Source of the DNA: Pyrocephalus nanus
Taxonomy: Eukaryota; Chordata; Aves; Passeriformes; Tyrannidae
Assembly (NCBI GenBank): GCA_038380795.1
Contig: CM076268.1
Span: 13,954,001 to 14,018,000, forward strand
Length of the DNA: 64,000 nt
Direction: 5' to 3'
Part shown: positions 24,765 through 35,975 of the stretch, in pieces
Position numbering within the stretch: position 1 is the first letter of the stretch
Layout of the letters: each line of letters starts with the position of its first letter
Program-made: the position numbers and the translations under genes
Notes under the pieces: model-generated
Database searches by the model: none
What the model saw: only the letters and a program-made list of their open reading frames with translations
Told to the model about the DNA's origin: nothing

Positions 24765-24860
24765 ATGAAAGAAGCCGCCTTAGCAAGGCAGCGATGCTTA
24801 GCAACTGCCTGGATCTAAAAATAAGAGCCATTTAGCGAGGAAAACGCAGTGGAGAAATGC
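24765..24860. promoter_or_regulatory. Candidate KCNIP2 upstream element with MEF2 site and repeated CTTAGCAA
   Basis: CTAAAAATAA at 24815-24824 fits the MEF2 consensus (CTA, four A/T, TA, A/G). Just before it, CTTAGCAA occurs at 24779-24786 and 24797-24804, 18 bp apart; the second continues to CTTAGCAAC, whose complement GTTGCTAAG resembles an RFX X-box half. It lies about 1.4 kb upstream of the exon 1a ATG. MEF2 would fit cardiac expression of KChIP2, but binding is inferred. Confidence 0.35.
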
Positions 24861-27229
24861 TTGGAGAACTAAACACATTCCCCCAGCCCTCCCTGTGGCC
24901 CGGCCACTGCACAGAGCCTGCATGCACTGACTGGCTGAAGAAAAACTCCTGGGATAGCTCTAGCGGTGCCTGCTCTGCTTGGCCTGACAAGCAAAGCTGG
25001 AGCCTGGCCAGCCCTCTGATCACCTGTGCTTCTGGGCTTGTCCATCCTGCTGCTCCTTAGCCTCCTCAACCTCCCTCCTTCAACCTCTACACCACATCCT
25101 CGGCCACATCTTCGTGGTGGATCTTGGGGACCAGAAGTGTCCCAGGGAAGTAGGGGGAGGGGGCAAGTGGGGGCAGGCAGCCTGTGTGATCTGTGCCCAA
25201 GCTCATCCACCCTGTCTTCAGCTTTCTGCAGGTCCATCCTGCTGTGGATGTGGCAAGCCCAGCAGAGCTGCACGGGGAAGTTTTCACCTTCTGCCATCCC
25301 TGGTCCATTGGGAGGCAAACATGGCTATTTTTATCCCAGCTAAGTGCTCCTGTTCCTGCAGGCAAGCAAGAGATGCTTTACCAGGCTGGGGAGAGGGGAA
25401 AAGTTGGGCGGTTTGGTGAGCAAGACAGGGTAGGATGGGGCAGTTCCAGGGCCAGGCTGACACAGACTTCCTCCCCACAGTGTAGAAAAAGGGGGACACA
25501 ACTCACTTGCCCACTGGTTACAGCTCCTTTCCTTAGCAAACACGAGAGCTGGGCATTCTGCCAGGATTCACAGCCTTTGAGCCTTTCTCTTCTTGGGAAA
25601 AACACATCAGCCTCCCCTAAACGTTCCTCTGGGCACTGGAAGCTGGGGGTCTGCAGGATGCCAGGGTAGGAGAAGCCCTTTGTGCTGCAGGAATAGGTCT
25701 GGTCTCTACCCTCCTGCCCAGACCCAGACAGGGGTCCTGCTGTGGGTGCACTGGGTGAAGAGACACCTTGGTAAAGATGTGTGGCCAGGGATGGGCACAG
25801 TGACAAAGCCACCCCAGAGTGCCGAGCATCTTTTGCGGCACATCTCACTGGCACATGCAGCAGATGCAAAAAGACAGGGCCAGGCTGAGGAAAATCACCT
25901 AAGTAGCATCCCAGGCTTTAGTCAAAGTGTACCTTGCACAGTCCTGCTGCTGCTGGCCTCATCCACCACAAAAACAATCAGCAGGTCCAGGGTGGGCAGG
26001 AGCCATCCAAAGGCAGGGCTGGTGGTCTGTGCTGCTGCAGATGACACTGGATTAACTGTTTCCAGAGGATAGGAAGAGCTCTGTTGGCTCCCGAGAGCCC
26101 AGATCCCTGTTACAAGGGGTAACCAGGAAGAAGGGCCATGCCCTAGACAGCCAAGACACAGCATAGGCTCCACAGGCACAGCTAACCATGAAACCCATAT
26201 TCCAATGCCCAGGGCCAGGGAGGTGTGGAGGGCTGCCAGGTGTATGGATCCAGCCTGTTGGGGCAGGCAGGGGTCCTGTAAAAACATCCTGGCCCCAAAC
26301 TCATCTCTGGAACAACAGCAGAGAGACATGAGAGAAACAAGGCCATGTAAACCATCCGCAGATCTTGGCACAGCCAGCAGAAGGGTGGGATGGGGGTAGA
26401 GATCAGGAGGACAGGTGGGAAATGCAAGGAGGAAGGCAAGCTAGGGGCACAAATGGTGCACCCCAGGCTGTGTGCCTCTTAGAGGCAGGGTGTCCCCAGG
26501 ACCACCCATGCACCCTCGTCATGATGGAATTCACCCATTTGCATCAGCTGGGGCACAAGGCACATTTCCTTATGGCATATCACTCTGTTGGACAGCAGTG
26601 TTTTGGTAAGGGACTTTTGCATGGGAGTACTGCTGCTCCACAGGCAGTAGAGCTGAAGATGGGAATGGCTCTGAGTCAGGGCCAGAGGGGAGTACGAACA
26701 GGGCAATTCTGTCCGAGGGCCTTGCTTGTCCTCAGCTACATATGTGGCCAGTGCAGCCTTGTCATGAGTAACTGGGGAAGGGGACAGGTTTGGGGATGCT
26801 CCAGTGGTGTCTGGGGCACTGGATGCAGAGCCTGGCTGCAGGCAGCCTGCCACGAGCCTCATCCAAACCCGGGCTGGACTGAGCTGAGCCCAAACACAGC
26901 CACCGCTGCTCCTCTTGAGGAAACTCACCCTGCAATATGGGACTTATCCCTTCAGCTACACCTTCAGCTCCTTTTTGGGATTCCCTGGCTCTGGGGGCAC
27001 ATGTTCCCACACGGCCCACTGAGCCCTGCTGAAAACCTCAAGCTCAACACAAAACCCAAGACAGTGCCAAACTAGTCCCATCCACAAAAGCACGACCCTG
27101 GAGAGGAAGCAGGAGTGCTGGGGTCCGCAGTCCCCAGGACGGGGATACAGGAACAAAGGGACTTCTCCCCCAGACCCTCTGCTCTTTGCAAATAGCCTTC
27201 TGCAGGTGTTATAGAGGGGCAGGGAGAGG

Positions 27230-27540
27230 GAAAGACGTAATTTAACACTTCATTAGGTAACCACAAGGCATTGATCTGCCCTACCAGCCTGCGCGTTCTA
27301 TAATTGCACATCTCCGTTCTTATTAGTTCTATCGGAAAAGCAGAGAGCAGGACTCGGGAGTCTGATCCTATCTTTAGGAAATTTCAAACAGAGATGTAAT
27401 TGCCAAGTGCTTTAAATCACGGTGCTTTATCCACTGTTAACAGTATTTTAAAGCCACGGTCATCAATAGCAGTCCTTGGGATGTGCTCCCAGCAGATGCC
27501 ATTAATCCTATTTTGGCTGCGATCACCTGGAGCCTCTGGG
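27230..27540. promoter_or_regulatory. Candidate conserved non-coding element upstream of KCNIP2
   Basis: This stretch of about 300 bases is AT-rich with preserved CpGs (GCCTGCGCGTTCTATAATTG, CTATCGGAAAAG, AATCACGGTGC, GGCTGCGATCACC). It carries several TAAT/ATTA and TTAAC motifs. The surrounding sequence is GC-rich decayed DNA. It lies about 3.8-4.1 kb upstream of exon 1a. Extended composition of this kind usually reflects constraint, but alignment would be needed to show it. Confidence 0.33.
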
Positions 27541-29314
27541 CTCAGATTTACACTTGGAGGTAAGGGACAGCTCTGCTTCTCCAGCAGAGAGGACTCCCAG
27601 GCAGCTCCTGGGCTGGGACATGGGGTGCAGCACCCAGGCACTCGTCACAGTAGCAGAGGGCAGAAACAGGAGCTCCCTAAACCAGCTCCATCCCTTGCAA
27701 ACAGCCACCTTAGATGGAGATGAGCAACTTGACACCAGAGGCTATTCCCCTTCCAGGGCCCATGCAGCACCCCCAGTCTGGATCAGGGATATTCATGGCC
27801 ATGCAAGCGTCCGGGGAGGGCTCCAGGCAGGGCAAATAGCCTCACTCAGGAATAAACCACAACACTTACTACATTTGCAGATGAAATGGATCTGGGTGGC
27901 ATGAGACCAAGACAAGCCCCTTGGCCTCTGCAGAGTGACCCGTCTGGGGTCTTTGGCATCCTGGGGAAGCAGCTACAGCAGAGCAGCAGGTCCTGGGCAG
28001 GCAGTGCCTGAGGGGGACATCGCCCAGGACATACTCAGGGCAAAGCTGCTCCCATCTCCATTAACCCCCCCTGCAGAGATACAGGGGCAGATGGGACTAC
28101 AGTGAGATTCAAACCTGTAGGGAATTTCAGCTGATGGAAATCTTGTGAGGCTGGAGGAGGAACAGATTATGCTGCAAGCTGCTGGGAGAGCCTTGCAAGC
28201 AGGAATGCTGCAGGAGGAAGGGAACCTCCTCTGTCAAATGAAAAACCAGCAGGTGCGAGAAATCTGGGTGTGCAGGAGGGAGAAAAAACTTTGCATCACA
28301 CTCTGTATCCTCGAAAGCCAGTCACCTGCCTCTGCCAATGCCTCCAGGAGGGATTCCCCAGCACAGCCTCACTGCTGGGTGGGCTGTGTGGGGCTCTGTG
28401 CCCACCCAGAACATTTCTTTGCCCCTTCTGCATAATAGATGCAAAATCTGTGTGAAAAAAAAACTTGGTTTAGGGAGTTGAGACTGAACTGGAGCATTCC
28501 CTGGCTCAGGATGTACCTCTAGTCTCATGAGCCCTCTCAGCATTACAAAACATGTCATGTTTGTGTGCTCCAGTGCCTGTGGGCTCAGCTTTTATTTAAA
28601 GAGGAACCAGATATTATTTCCAATCTTCACTTGTGCCATGCTGGATGCCACACCAGGGGCTCTTTCAGCATCTCAAGTCTGCTATGAAAACAGGTGTGCA
28701 TCTGTGTCATGAGTCCACACTGTGGACACACTTCCTGCTCTGCCAGGGCCCTGTGCCCGAGCTCACCTCCATGTGAGGGCACGTCCCTGCTGTGACTGTG
28801 GTCTCAGCACTCTGCTGCCCATCCCATTCCATCCTGTCCCATCCCACCAGCCTGGCAATGGTCACAGCAGAGGGGTCAAAAGCGGGCATGGGGCCAGAGT
28901 GCCACAGCTGGATGCTGCTGGAGCACCACTTGCTGTAGGGCTGGGAGAACGACCAGATCGGAGCTGCTGAACAGCCACAGGTCACAAAAGCATTCTTGCC
29001 CCTGGACACAGCCAGGAGGGCCCTGGTTGAACTCTGGAGCAGGGGAGCTCCAGCTAATTAGTCATTAGTTGCTTCAGAGGGGAAACGAGCCAACCCAACC
29101 TCTGTACACCTGTGGCAGAGTGACCCGTGGGCCTTGGGACACAGCCAGGCTGCACATCACCGAGAAGTGGCTGAGGGTTCATCTCCCACAGCAGAGCCGT
29201 AGAAGCAGCCCAGCACGGTGGGTGTCCACCTCCCCAGCCCCTTCCTGCCCCCACAGGACTCCTGGGAGCTCCCAGCCTCTGGCAGCAGCCTGGCAAGGCT
29301 CTGAGCTGCCCTGC

Positions 29315-29400
29315 AGTGAGCGGCAAGCCCGGCTCATTTAATCTATTCAATTGGATTCAATTTCCAGCCACATGATTCAATTAGCCCTGGAGGGACAGCA
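29315..29400. promoter_or_regulatory. Short block of repeated ATTCAATT motifs
   Basis: Within about 70 bases the sequence reads TATTCAATTGGATTCAATTTCC and then GATTCAATTAGCC, giving three ATTCAATT-type repeats that overlap homeodomain cores (CAATTAG). The block is isolated in GC-rich intergenic DNA. It could be a homeodomain cluster or a small decayed repeat. Confidence 0.25.
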
Positions 29401-30639
29401 CGGAGAGCAGAAGCTGCAGAGCATGGCCCGGCCCATGCTCCAGCAGCTGCCAAGCTGGGAAAGGGCAGTGCAGTGTGGGGCCACAGTGGCAGGACCTTGT
29501 ACTTGTCCTGGCCCTCTGGGGTGTGCTGAGGTGATGGGGCTGCAGGGGAACCCTCTTTTGTCCAGGAGAGGCAGGGGCTCATCTGGGCACAAGCTGCTGG
29601 TCCTGAGTGATGTGTGAGCAGCTGTAGGGCAGTCTGGTGGAGCCCTGTCCTGAGCATTTACCTTTGCAGTCAGTCAGAACTTGGAGAGGTGACAGCCACT
29701 CTGGATCAGATCTGAGGTCTGCATCCCTGAGCACCTGCCAGGGTGGCCTAAAGAAGCTTTAGAAAGACAACAGGAGCATTCAGCGATGCTCCCCCGAGGG
29801 TGCTGCCTGTCACATATATTTGGGATCACCCCTCTGCTTGATCAGTGTTGCACTGAGCTCAACCACACTGTGCTGTGATGGGGAGGACCAGGTCTCTTGA
29901 CCAGGAGAAGGACTCTCAGCAGCCCCAGGGCCTTCCAGGTCCCACAGGCCTTGCAACAGCCCTTGTCCAGACTCCTGGCCTAGACTTCCATTCACCACTT
30001 ACTTCTCTGTCTGCCCTCCTCCTGAAAGCATCAGCAAAGGCATTAATAAGTTCCCACTAGGAGAAAAACAAATCTTATCCCAGTCCCTTTGGATTTCTAT
30101 ACCTCCCAAAGCTGGGCTTTACTTCTTTCCTTTCAGGTTACTGCAATAGCTCATCTGCCAAAAAACCCCATCACCTCCACAGGGACAGACTCCCATCCAG
30201 CACAACCCTGCTGATCCCAACAAGTAACAAGATCAACAGGAGATGAGAACAGATATCCATAAGGCATTGGTGCTGACACCAAGATGGAGAGCTGCTTTCC
30301 AGCGCCAAGAGCCAGCTGTAAATCTTACCACAGACTGCTGGACACACACCAGTCTCAACACACATGATGGCAGTTGTGACTTGGCAGGGGCAACTCCCCC
30401 TGCCTGCCCTCTTACCGAGCTGGGAAAGACAGCGGCTCTGCCCTGGGAGGGAAGTGTGGGGAAGCAAGTGGAGCACACTGGGGCTGATCCCCTGTGCAAG
30501 TGCTGTCTAGGCAATAGCTCTCTCCAGGACTTCTCCTGGAGCCCATGCAGGGAAGACTCAGCTCCCAAGGAGCTGCCTCTCTCAAGTCTGCATGAAAAGT
30601 GGGACCTGTAAGAGCGAAGGGAGACCAAAAATCACAGTG

Positions 30640-30960
30640 GCACTTACAAAACAATTTTTAGTAAGTCCCTCTAAAGTTTAGCTCAAATTCAATTATTCTC
30701 TTCCAGAATTTGGTCATTATTTTGTAGAATATTTGTCTTCCTGCAGCAGCTGCCTAATTTAAAGGCAGCAATCTGATATCTCCCCACACTCCCCGAGCCT
30801 CAGAAACAGCTCTTCCAATAACAGACTGAGTTACGAATTAGATACAATAAAATACATTCACCTGCTCAGATCAGATACAGGATCAAACAGGAAAGTTTGA
30901 GGCCATCAGCCACATCCTGATGCTAAACGTTAGTTAAATGACGCTCTGCTCCGTTCAAGC
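30640..30960. promoter_or_regulatory. AT-rich candidate element at the GC to AT transition
   Basis: The sequence contains AAATTCAATTATTC, TAATTTAAAGGCAGC, a CAGCTG E-box, GATACAATAAAATAC and GTTAGTTAAATGACG. It begins where the window changes from GC-rich to AT-rich, so its contrast with the right flank is weaker than for the other islands. Regulatory function is a low-confidence inference. Confidence 0.22.
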
Positions 30961-31388
30961 TGGCCTCAAAACATAAGTAGCAGCAGGGTGTTTAACAAAG
31001 CAGGCAAATGTGCAGCAGAATCTGTGAGCAGGAGTTTGCTGACACCAGCAGCAGAGAGCATCACACTGTGTACAGACAGGTCCCTGTGTCCCTCGCTCAC
31101 AGGCTCTCAGCCTTGCTCATGTTTTCCTTACTGGCAGCCCCAGGCACACATAAGAGGAATAGGGATGCTGACTACTGGCTGGTACCTGCAGCCAGGACCA
31201 AGGATGCAGCATGGCCATGCAGCACCACAACCTCCCTCTGCACTTGCAGGAAGAGCCCAAAGGCAGGCGACAGCCCTGCTGCAGCCAGTGTGCCACCAAA
31301 TGGTGACAGGGCCATCCCCATAACCACCCCACTCTCCCCCCCCCCGAAGGACAAACACTGCACACTCTGGACAGTCAGGGCTCCGCTA

Positions 31389-31394
31389 TTTATT
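31389..31394 (-). terminator. ARMH3: Distal polyadenylation signal candidate for ARMH3
   Basis: AATAAA on the minus strand (TTTATT on plus). Immediately downstream on that strand is a GT-rich stretch around CCAGAGTGTGCAGTGTTTG, the expected downstream element. Use of this signal would give a 3' UTR of about 2.3 kb. Confidence 0.5.
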
Positions 31395-32184
31395 GAGCTC
31401 TAGGTTTGTATGTACATCCATTTACAGTGCTTGGTTTGGTGACAGCATGACAAGAGGACGTGTGTCACAGTCTTCCCAAGCTCAGACTCGGATGAGGGCT
31501 GAGCTCAGGAGCAGATCTCAGTCACAGCCTGGGCTTCTATAATGATCCAAGCAAGGAAGTGTCCTGAGGGAGACAAGACCTTCAATAGTTGAGCCCAGAC
31601 TGAGAAGCTGAAAATTCCAGAGGTTGCCGAGGCAAAAGCAGACTCATCCCAAACTCTCTCAAGTATCTGACTAGGTTCAGCCTAACTGGGATTAGAGAAC
31701 AGGAGGCACGTAGACAGCACGATGACTCAGTGCTCCGACAGTCGCGATGCTGGGGCTGCACCTCCAGTCCCCTTGAGCAGGAACTCCCACCCTCCGAGGT
31801 GAGATCCCACACACAATCCCCCACACACAGACAGATAAGCACCATGTGCTGCAAACAACTCTTACTCATTTTTCACTGGAAAAGCTGCCTCCTCTACATG
31901 CCCTGGCCTGTTCTCAAGCAGTGATTTTATGGAGCCTGCTTGCTCTCCCAAGCAATGCCCCTCTGACATGTACACATTTCCACACACTCGCATGGCAGAA
32001 AGCAAATAAGTGTCTGGCTTAGTTGTTAAAAGCCAGACAATTCCCTGCTGAGAGAAGCCAGTGCTCCCAAGGAAAATATAGGGACTTCATCAGGTGTCAC
32101 GCCCAGTGGGTGGCCAAGGACACAGCTTTCAGTTACCCATGCTCATAGCAGGTAAAGATGAAACATTAACACAATTAACGCACA

Positions 32185-32251
32185 TTAGTGTGAATAAGCC
32201 TTGTCTATAAATGGTAGTAAATGAGCATGACATCCACATTACTCACACTAA
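32185..32251. repeat. Inverted repeat, 13-base arms with 12 matching pairs
   Basis: The arm TTAGTGTGAATAA (32185-32197) and the arm TTACTCACACTAA (32239-32251) are reverse complements except for one position, with a 41-base loop. In the putative ARMH3 3' UTR transcript this could form a hairpin. A chance occurrence is possible. Confidence 0.5.
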
Positions 32252-33301
32252 CCTACAAGGCTAAGAGAAGGACTAGGCACTTTTTAAAAAAAACCTGTTT
32301 TCTAGAGGGGGAAAAAAAAAAGTGGATCTGGGACGTAAATAACTTCTCTGCTTCAGTCCACCAAGTCAGGACAGATCCTACCAGCACTGCCAGGAGCTGA
32401 AAATGCACGAGCAAGGAACGGGTGTTTGTGCTGTGTTTTCCTGAGCTAGGAGCCTGACACAGCACTCTGAACAGGCTCTGCCAGGCCTAAGCACCTCTGA
32501 AACACCGGCTCTGGAGCAGAAAGGTCTTCCTGTGCCTCACAGCATGATCCCAGAGATCTTCCTTAGGAAGTCCTCAGCAGACCGTGGCTGTAAGTCGCTT
32601 GGTGAAGACAGGAGGGCAAGTGAGAAAGCGAAGTTACTACTTCTCCATCTGCATTTTAACTGTGTGCTACACACAAGGGAAAAAATGGGGACTTCTTCGT
32701 TCATGAAGGTCACCAAATACCTGCAAACACGTGCAAGGCAGACGTTCCTGTGAGGAAGAGGAGGATTGTCGCACTGCGGTCTCTGATGGGCAATAAGGTG
32801 AGTGAGGAGAAGGAGTTAGCCTGTCCTCTGCCCCATGAAAACCAAGTATCTAAAAATGTCCCTCAACCTTAGAAACAGCAGACGAGCTGGGACTACTGGA
32901 AACAACAGTGGCCCCAAGCAGAGCTGGTTCCAGTAACAAAGTGCTGTGTTTGATAACACATGTTCTTGCATACTGGCTCAGACTGGACCCTGTAAGCCAA
33001 CAGCCTTGGAGGCAAACTTTCTCCTTCTCCAGTAATCCGATGGCTTGGTGAAGTGACACCTTCTGACAGCAGGAGTCAGCAGTGAGAAGGGCCTGCTCCT
33101 TGGGGAAATGTTTACACTCCAAAGCCATTGCCAATGGGATGGCAGCAGATTTGACTTACGTTACAGGAGGGCAGTTGATTACATCATTACAGTTGATTCA
33201 GGCTGATGGAAATGAACAGCCCACACCTGGGATCAGAGAGCTTTCCCCACAGAGCAGGTGAGTGATCTCAACCCAGAACAGTTTCACACAGCTGGGCAGG
33301 T

Positions 33302-33307
33302 TTTATT
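33302..33307 (-). terminator. ARMH3: Proximal polyadenylation signal candidate for ARMH3
   Basis: AATAAA on the minus strand lies about 350 bases after the stop codon, followed by GCTGTGTGAAACTGTTCTG, which is moderately GT-rich. It could produce a short 3' UTR form. Choice between this and the distal signal cannot be made from sequence. Confidence 0.4.
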
Positions 33308-33654
33308 ATTTTGGTTGTGAGCTCTCCCCAGCTCTGCTACAAAGGTTTCCAGTGCATCTTCCCTGAGCCTGTGGAGGGAATCTCCCATTGCTATGTCACA
33401 GGAACGGCTCCCCACTCCCATGGCACCTTAAAAAATTGCTTCCTCCTCAACACGCCAATCACCACTCCTCAGCCCAAGTTCTGTTGAAACACATTCCATT
33501 GGGATCAAAACACACAGCAGCAAGGCTTTCCCCTAAAAGAAACACAGTCCCTTCTGCCAGCGGAAGGCAGGGGGTGACCGGCTGCAGAGCTGTAGTGTCC
33601 CTGCCCACACAGGCCCGTCTCTGCTCAGCCCGGCGCAGCGGCAGCGTCCCCGCC

Positions 33655-33747
33655 TCAGGAGATCGTGGAGAATTCCTTCAGCAGCAGTTCCTGGCTCAGC
33701 GTGTTGAAAGCAAGGTTCTTCCTCACATTGATGCTGATGGACCGAAC
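33655..33747 (-). CDS. ARMH3: ARMH3 last coding exon (C-terminal 30 residues and stop)
   Basis: After the acceptor TTTCTGTCAG, the exon reads [15 protein letters not shown], then [15 protein letters not shown], then TGA (33657-33655). I recognise this as the C-terminus of ARMH3 (C10orf76), an armadillo-like helical protein of about 690 residues with a C-terminal DUF1741 region. From memory, human differs at about four of these 30 residues. ARMH3 is a Golgi-associated protein reported to bind PI4KB and GBF1 and so to support Golgi PI4P production and Arf1 activation. The exon starts in phase 0, which matches the end of the exon at 39615-39731. The 3' UTR continues to lower coordinates. Confidence 0.93.
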   Translation of the reverse strand, partial: VRSISINVRKNLAFNTLSQELLLKEFSTIS

Positions 33748-34736
33748 CTGACAGAAACAAAACGAGATGTTTTAGCCAAGGGACTCCTCCTGGCTCTTCA
33801 TGAGCCTGGCAGTTTTGACACTACTGACCTCCATGAAACTGTTCTGCACAGTTACAGCTCCACAGAACTTGATGCAGCAAGCTCTCGTTGAGACTCCAGC
33901 TTAGCAAGAAAACACTGAGATTCAGTAGTTTCCTGCAATAACTGGAATGTCTACAGTGACATCCCAGAAAGAAGAGTAAATTCCCAATGAGACAGGTGTG
34001 GGAGAGGATGCTCTGTTTGGATGCATGATGTGTTTCCTGTTTGGGGCAGAGATGGAGAAAGCGAGCACTTCCAGGTTGCAGCTGGAAGATCATATCGTAT
34101 CAGTGCCCACTGGAGTGCCAGCCAGCATTTTCCTGGACTAATGCAGTGCCATGGCCTCTGTCCTGCTCCAGAACCCAGAGCCAAAGATAAAGACTCAAGG
34201 AAAGTTCAGAGGCCGTGCCACTAAGCTGAAAACACAGATTATCACCCAAGCTGGCAGAAAACCCTGGGTTCAGAGCCAGCTGTGTGTACTCTGAGTGCCT
34301 TACACTTGCAGCTGGCTCACCGACTGTCTCTGAAGAAGAGACACCTTTGCCCCTCAGTGACACCCAGACTTCTGGTCGCCCATAGAGCATGAAGAAGAGC
34401 TGGGCAGCCCTGTTGTGCAGCCGCTTCCCTTCCCCCTTTGTGCCTGCAGACTCATTGGCTGAGCACACAGGCCCCAGACTGGGCTCAGTCTCAGCTGCAC
34501 TTGGCAACGAGAAAACAAAGTCAAACATCATCTGTGTCAGCGCCTGTGCAGCAGTGACAGAAAGCAAAACTGACACAAGCTCATCCAAACAACGGGATTA
34601 CTGTTCCCAGAGACTCAGAGCCTGTGATAATAAGGTTGTTGCTGACCTGGTTAGTGTTTTGTGCTTTTTAAAAGCACTGGGGGAAGAATTAAATAGAAGC
34701 AGAATGAGGAATCCAACACTGGGGATGGAAAAGCAC

Positions 34737-34770
34737 ATAAATATACATATACAAATATATATATATACAC
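34737..34770. repeat. AT-rich dinucleotide microsatellite
   Basis: The sequence AAATATACATATAC is followed by AAATATATATATATAC, an imperfect (AT)n tract in the ARMH3 last intron. It may be length-polymorphic. Confidence 0.8.
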
Positions 34771-35529
34771 TGCTGAGGGTCTCGCTGCCCTGGTGAGAAA
34801 AAAAGAAGGGAAGGGCAGAAAGCTCCCCAAAAGGCAAATGTGTAAGACAGGGTAGGAAATCAAAACATGGAAGATTAACAAGGAAAGTTATAAAATCAAT
34901 GCCAGTGAGCCCCATTGCACAGATCCTAATAACCTGAGCATGCTAGCGAAGGTGTCTATGCCTAAAGACAGAGTATTTAAGTTTCATGTCATCTGCAGAA
35001 ACCACAATCTCTCTTTCATTAGGATGCTTGGCACACACCCCATGTGTTCCTTGGAGTACTCCCTTCTCATCTCTCTTCTCTAAGGTGCTTTTTGACTTAC
35101 TCCACCCTGAAACAGCTTGGAATCACGACTTTCAAGACAACCACAGGTTACAGCCTCTGTTAACCACTGCAAGTGGTCTCCAGAACACTGGTTTGCACTG
35201 GGCTCTCTTGCTGCCAGGAGACAGGAGTCTCACTGACAGGATTTGGTCCCACTCCTACCAAGTGCTTCCCATTCCAGGGATCCAGTCAGTTCTCACCAGA
35301 GGGAAAGAACATGGCTAACCAGATTCAGAGAGTCCTCTTCCCTGGGGGTCATGACTGCCTGCAGAAAAGGGGTAGATTTGACATGTAGTGTAAGCCTTAT
35401 TCTGACTAGAAGCATTTCTATGGGTCCCAGCAACAGAAAGAAAAAGCAGGGATGTGACCTTGGCCTCAGGAACTGCCAGGGGCAGGCAGATTCCCAGCTT
35501 GTATACACATCAAGTTGTCCAAGCAGGAT

Positions 35530-35975
35530 GTGCAGAAATCTCTGCAAGCCCAGAAAGGGAGGAGTGGCATGATGAGAACAGAGAGCTTAGCAGAAATTGT
35601 AGCTATGGAGTGGAGCACAAGAAATTAATTAGCCTGATTAGTTTGCAAAGAGAAGGAGGAATAGAGCAAACACTCTCCAATATGTAAAATGAGGTCAAAA
35701 AGAGAACAGTGAGTAATATTTATCTGGCTCCCCAGGGATGGGGCAAGAAATACTTAGCCTAATTTAAGACAAAGAAGATTTACATAGGAAAAGAGGAAGT
35801 ACTTCTAAACCTACAGTTTGTGAAGCAGTGGAATAGCTCACCTGTGGCTACTGTGAAGATGTTTTCACCTAAAGACAGCTTTGGGTTTCAAGAGGAGTTT
35901 TAGACACAGAGTTTGGTCAAGAGCAGTCTAGCTGGACTTAGATCTGCTTTTATACAAGTTGGGGAAAAGAGTGGC
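35530..35975 (+). mobile_element. Ancient CR1/L3-type LINE 3' fragment, heavily decayed
   Basis: The sequence follows the order of the 3' coding end and tail of CR1-family elements. A block like AATTAGCCTGATTAGTTTGC comes first, then GGCTCCCCAGGGATGGGGCA, then GTGAAGCAGTGGAATAGCTC, then GAGCAGTCTAGCTGGACTTA. Each resembles the remembered family pattern, including the segment near the family's usual notation of a record, gap, then GGACT. Divergence is high, there is no usable frame and the boundaries are approximate. Confidence 0.45.

Larger units (their letters stand above)
24061..31388. other. Intergenic region between KCNIP2 promoter and ARMH3 3' end
   Basis: About 7.3 kb separates two genes transcribed in the same direction. 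I found no exon, RNA gene or clear repeat. Several candidate regulatory blocks, listed separately at 24.8, 27.4, 29.35 and 30.8 kb, would be upstream of KCNIP2. A poly-C run lies near 31338-31347. The rest shows only short chance frames. Confidence 0.6.
31395..33654 (-). other. ARMH3: Probable ARMH3 3' UTR
   Basis: This is the region between the ARMH3 stop codon and the distal AATAAA. It has no long frame on the minus strand. Its right end is certain from the stop codon, whereas its left end depends on which of two polyadenylation signals is used. A 13-base inverted repeat (32185-32197 with 32239-32251) lies within it. Confidence 0.5.
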
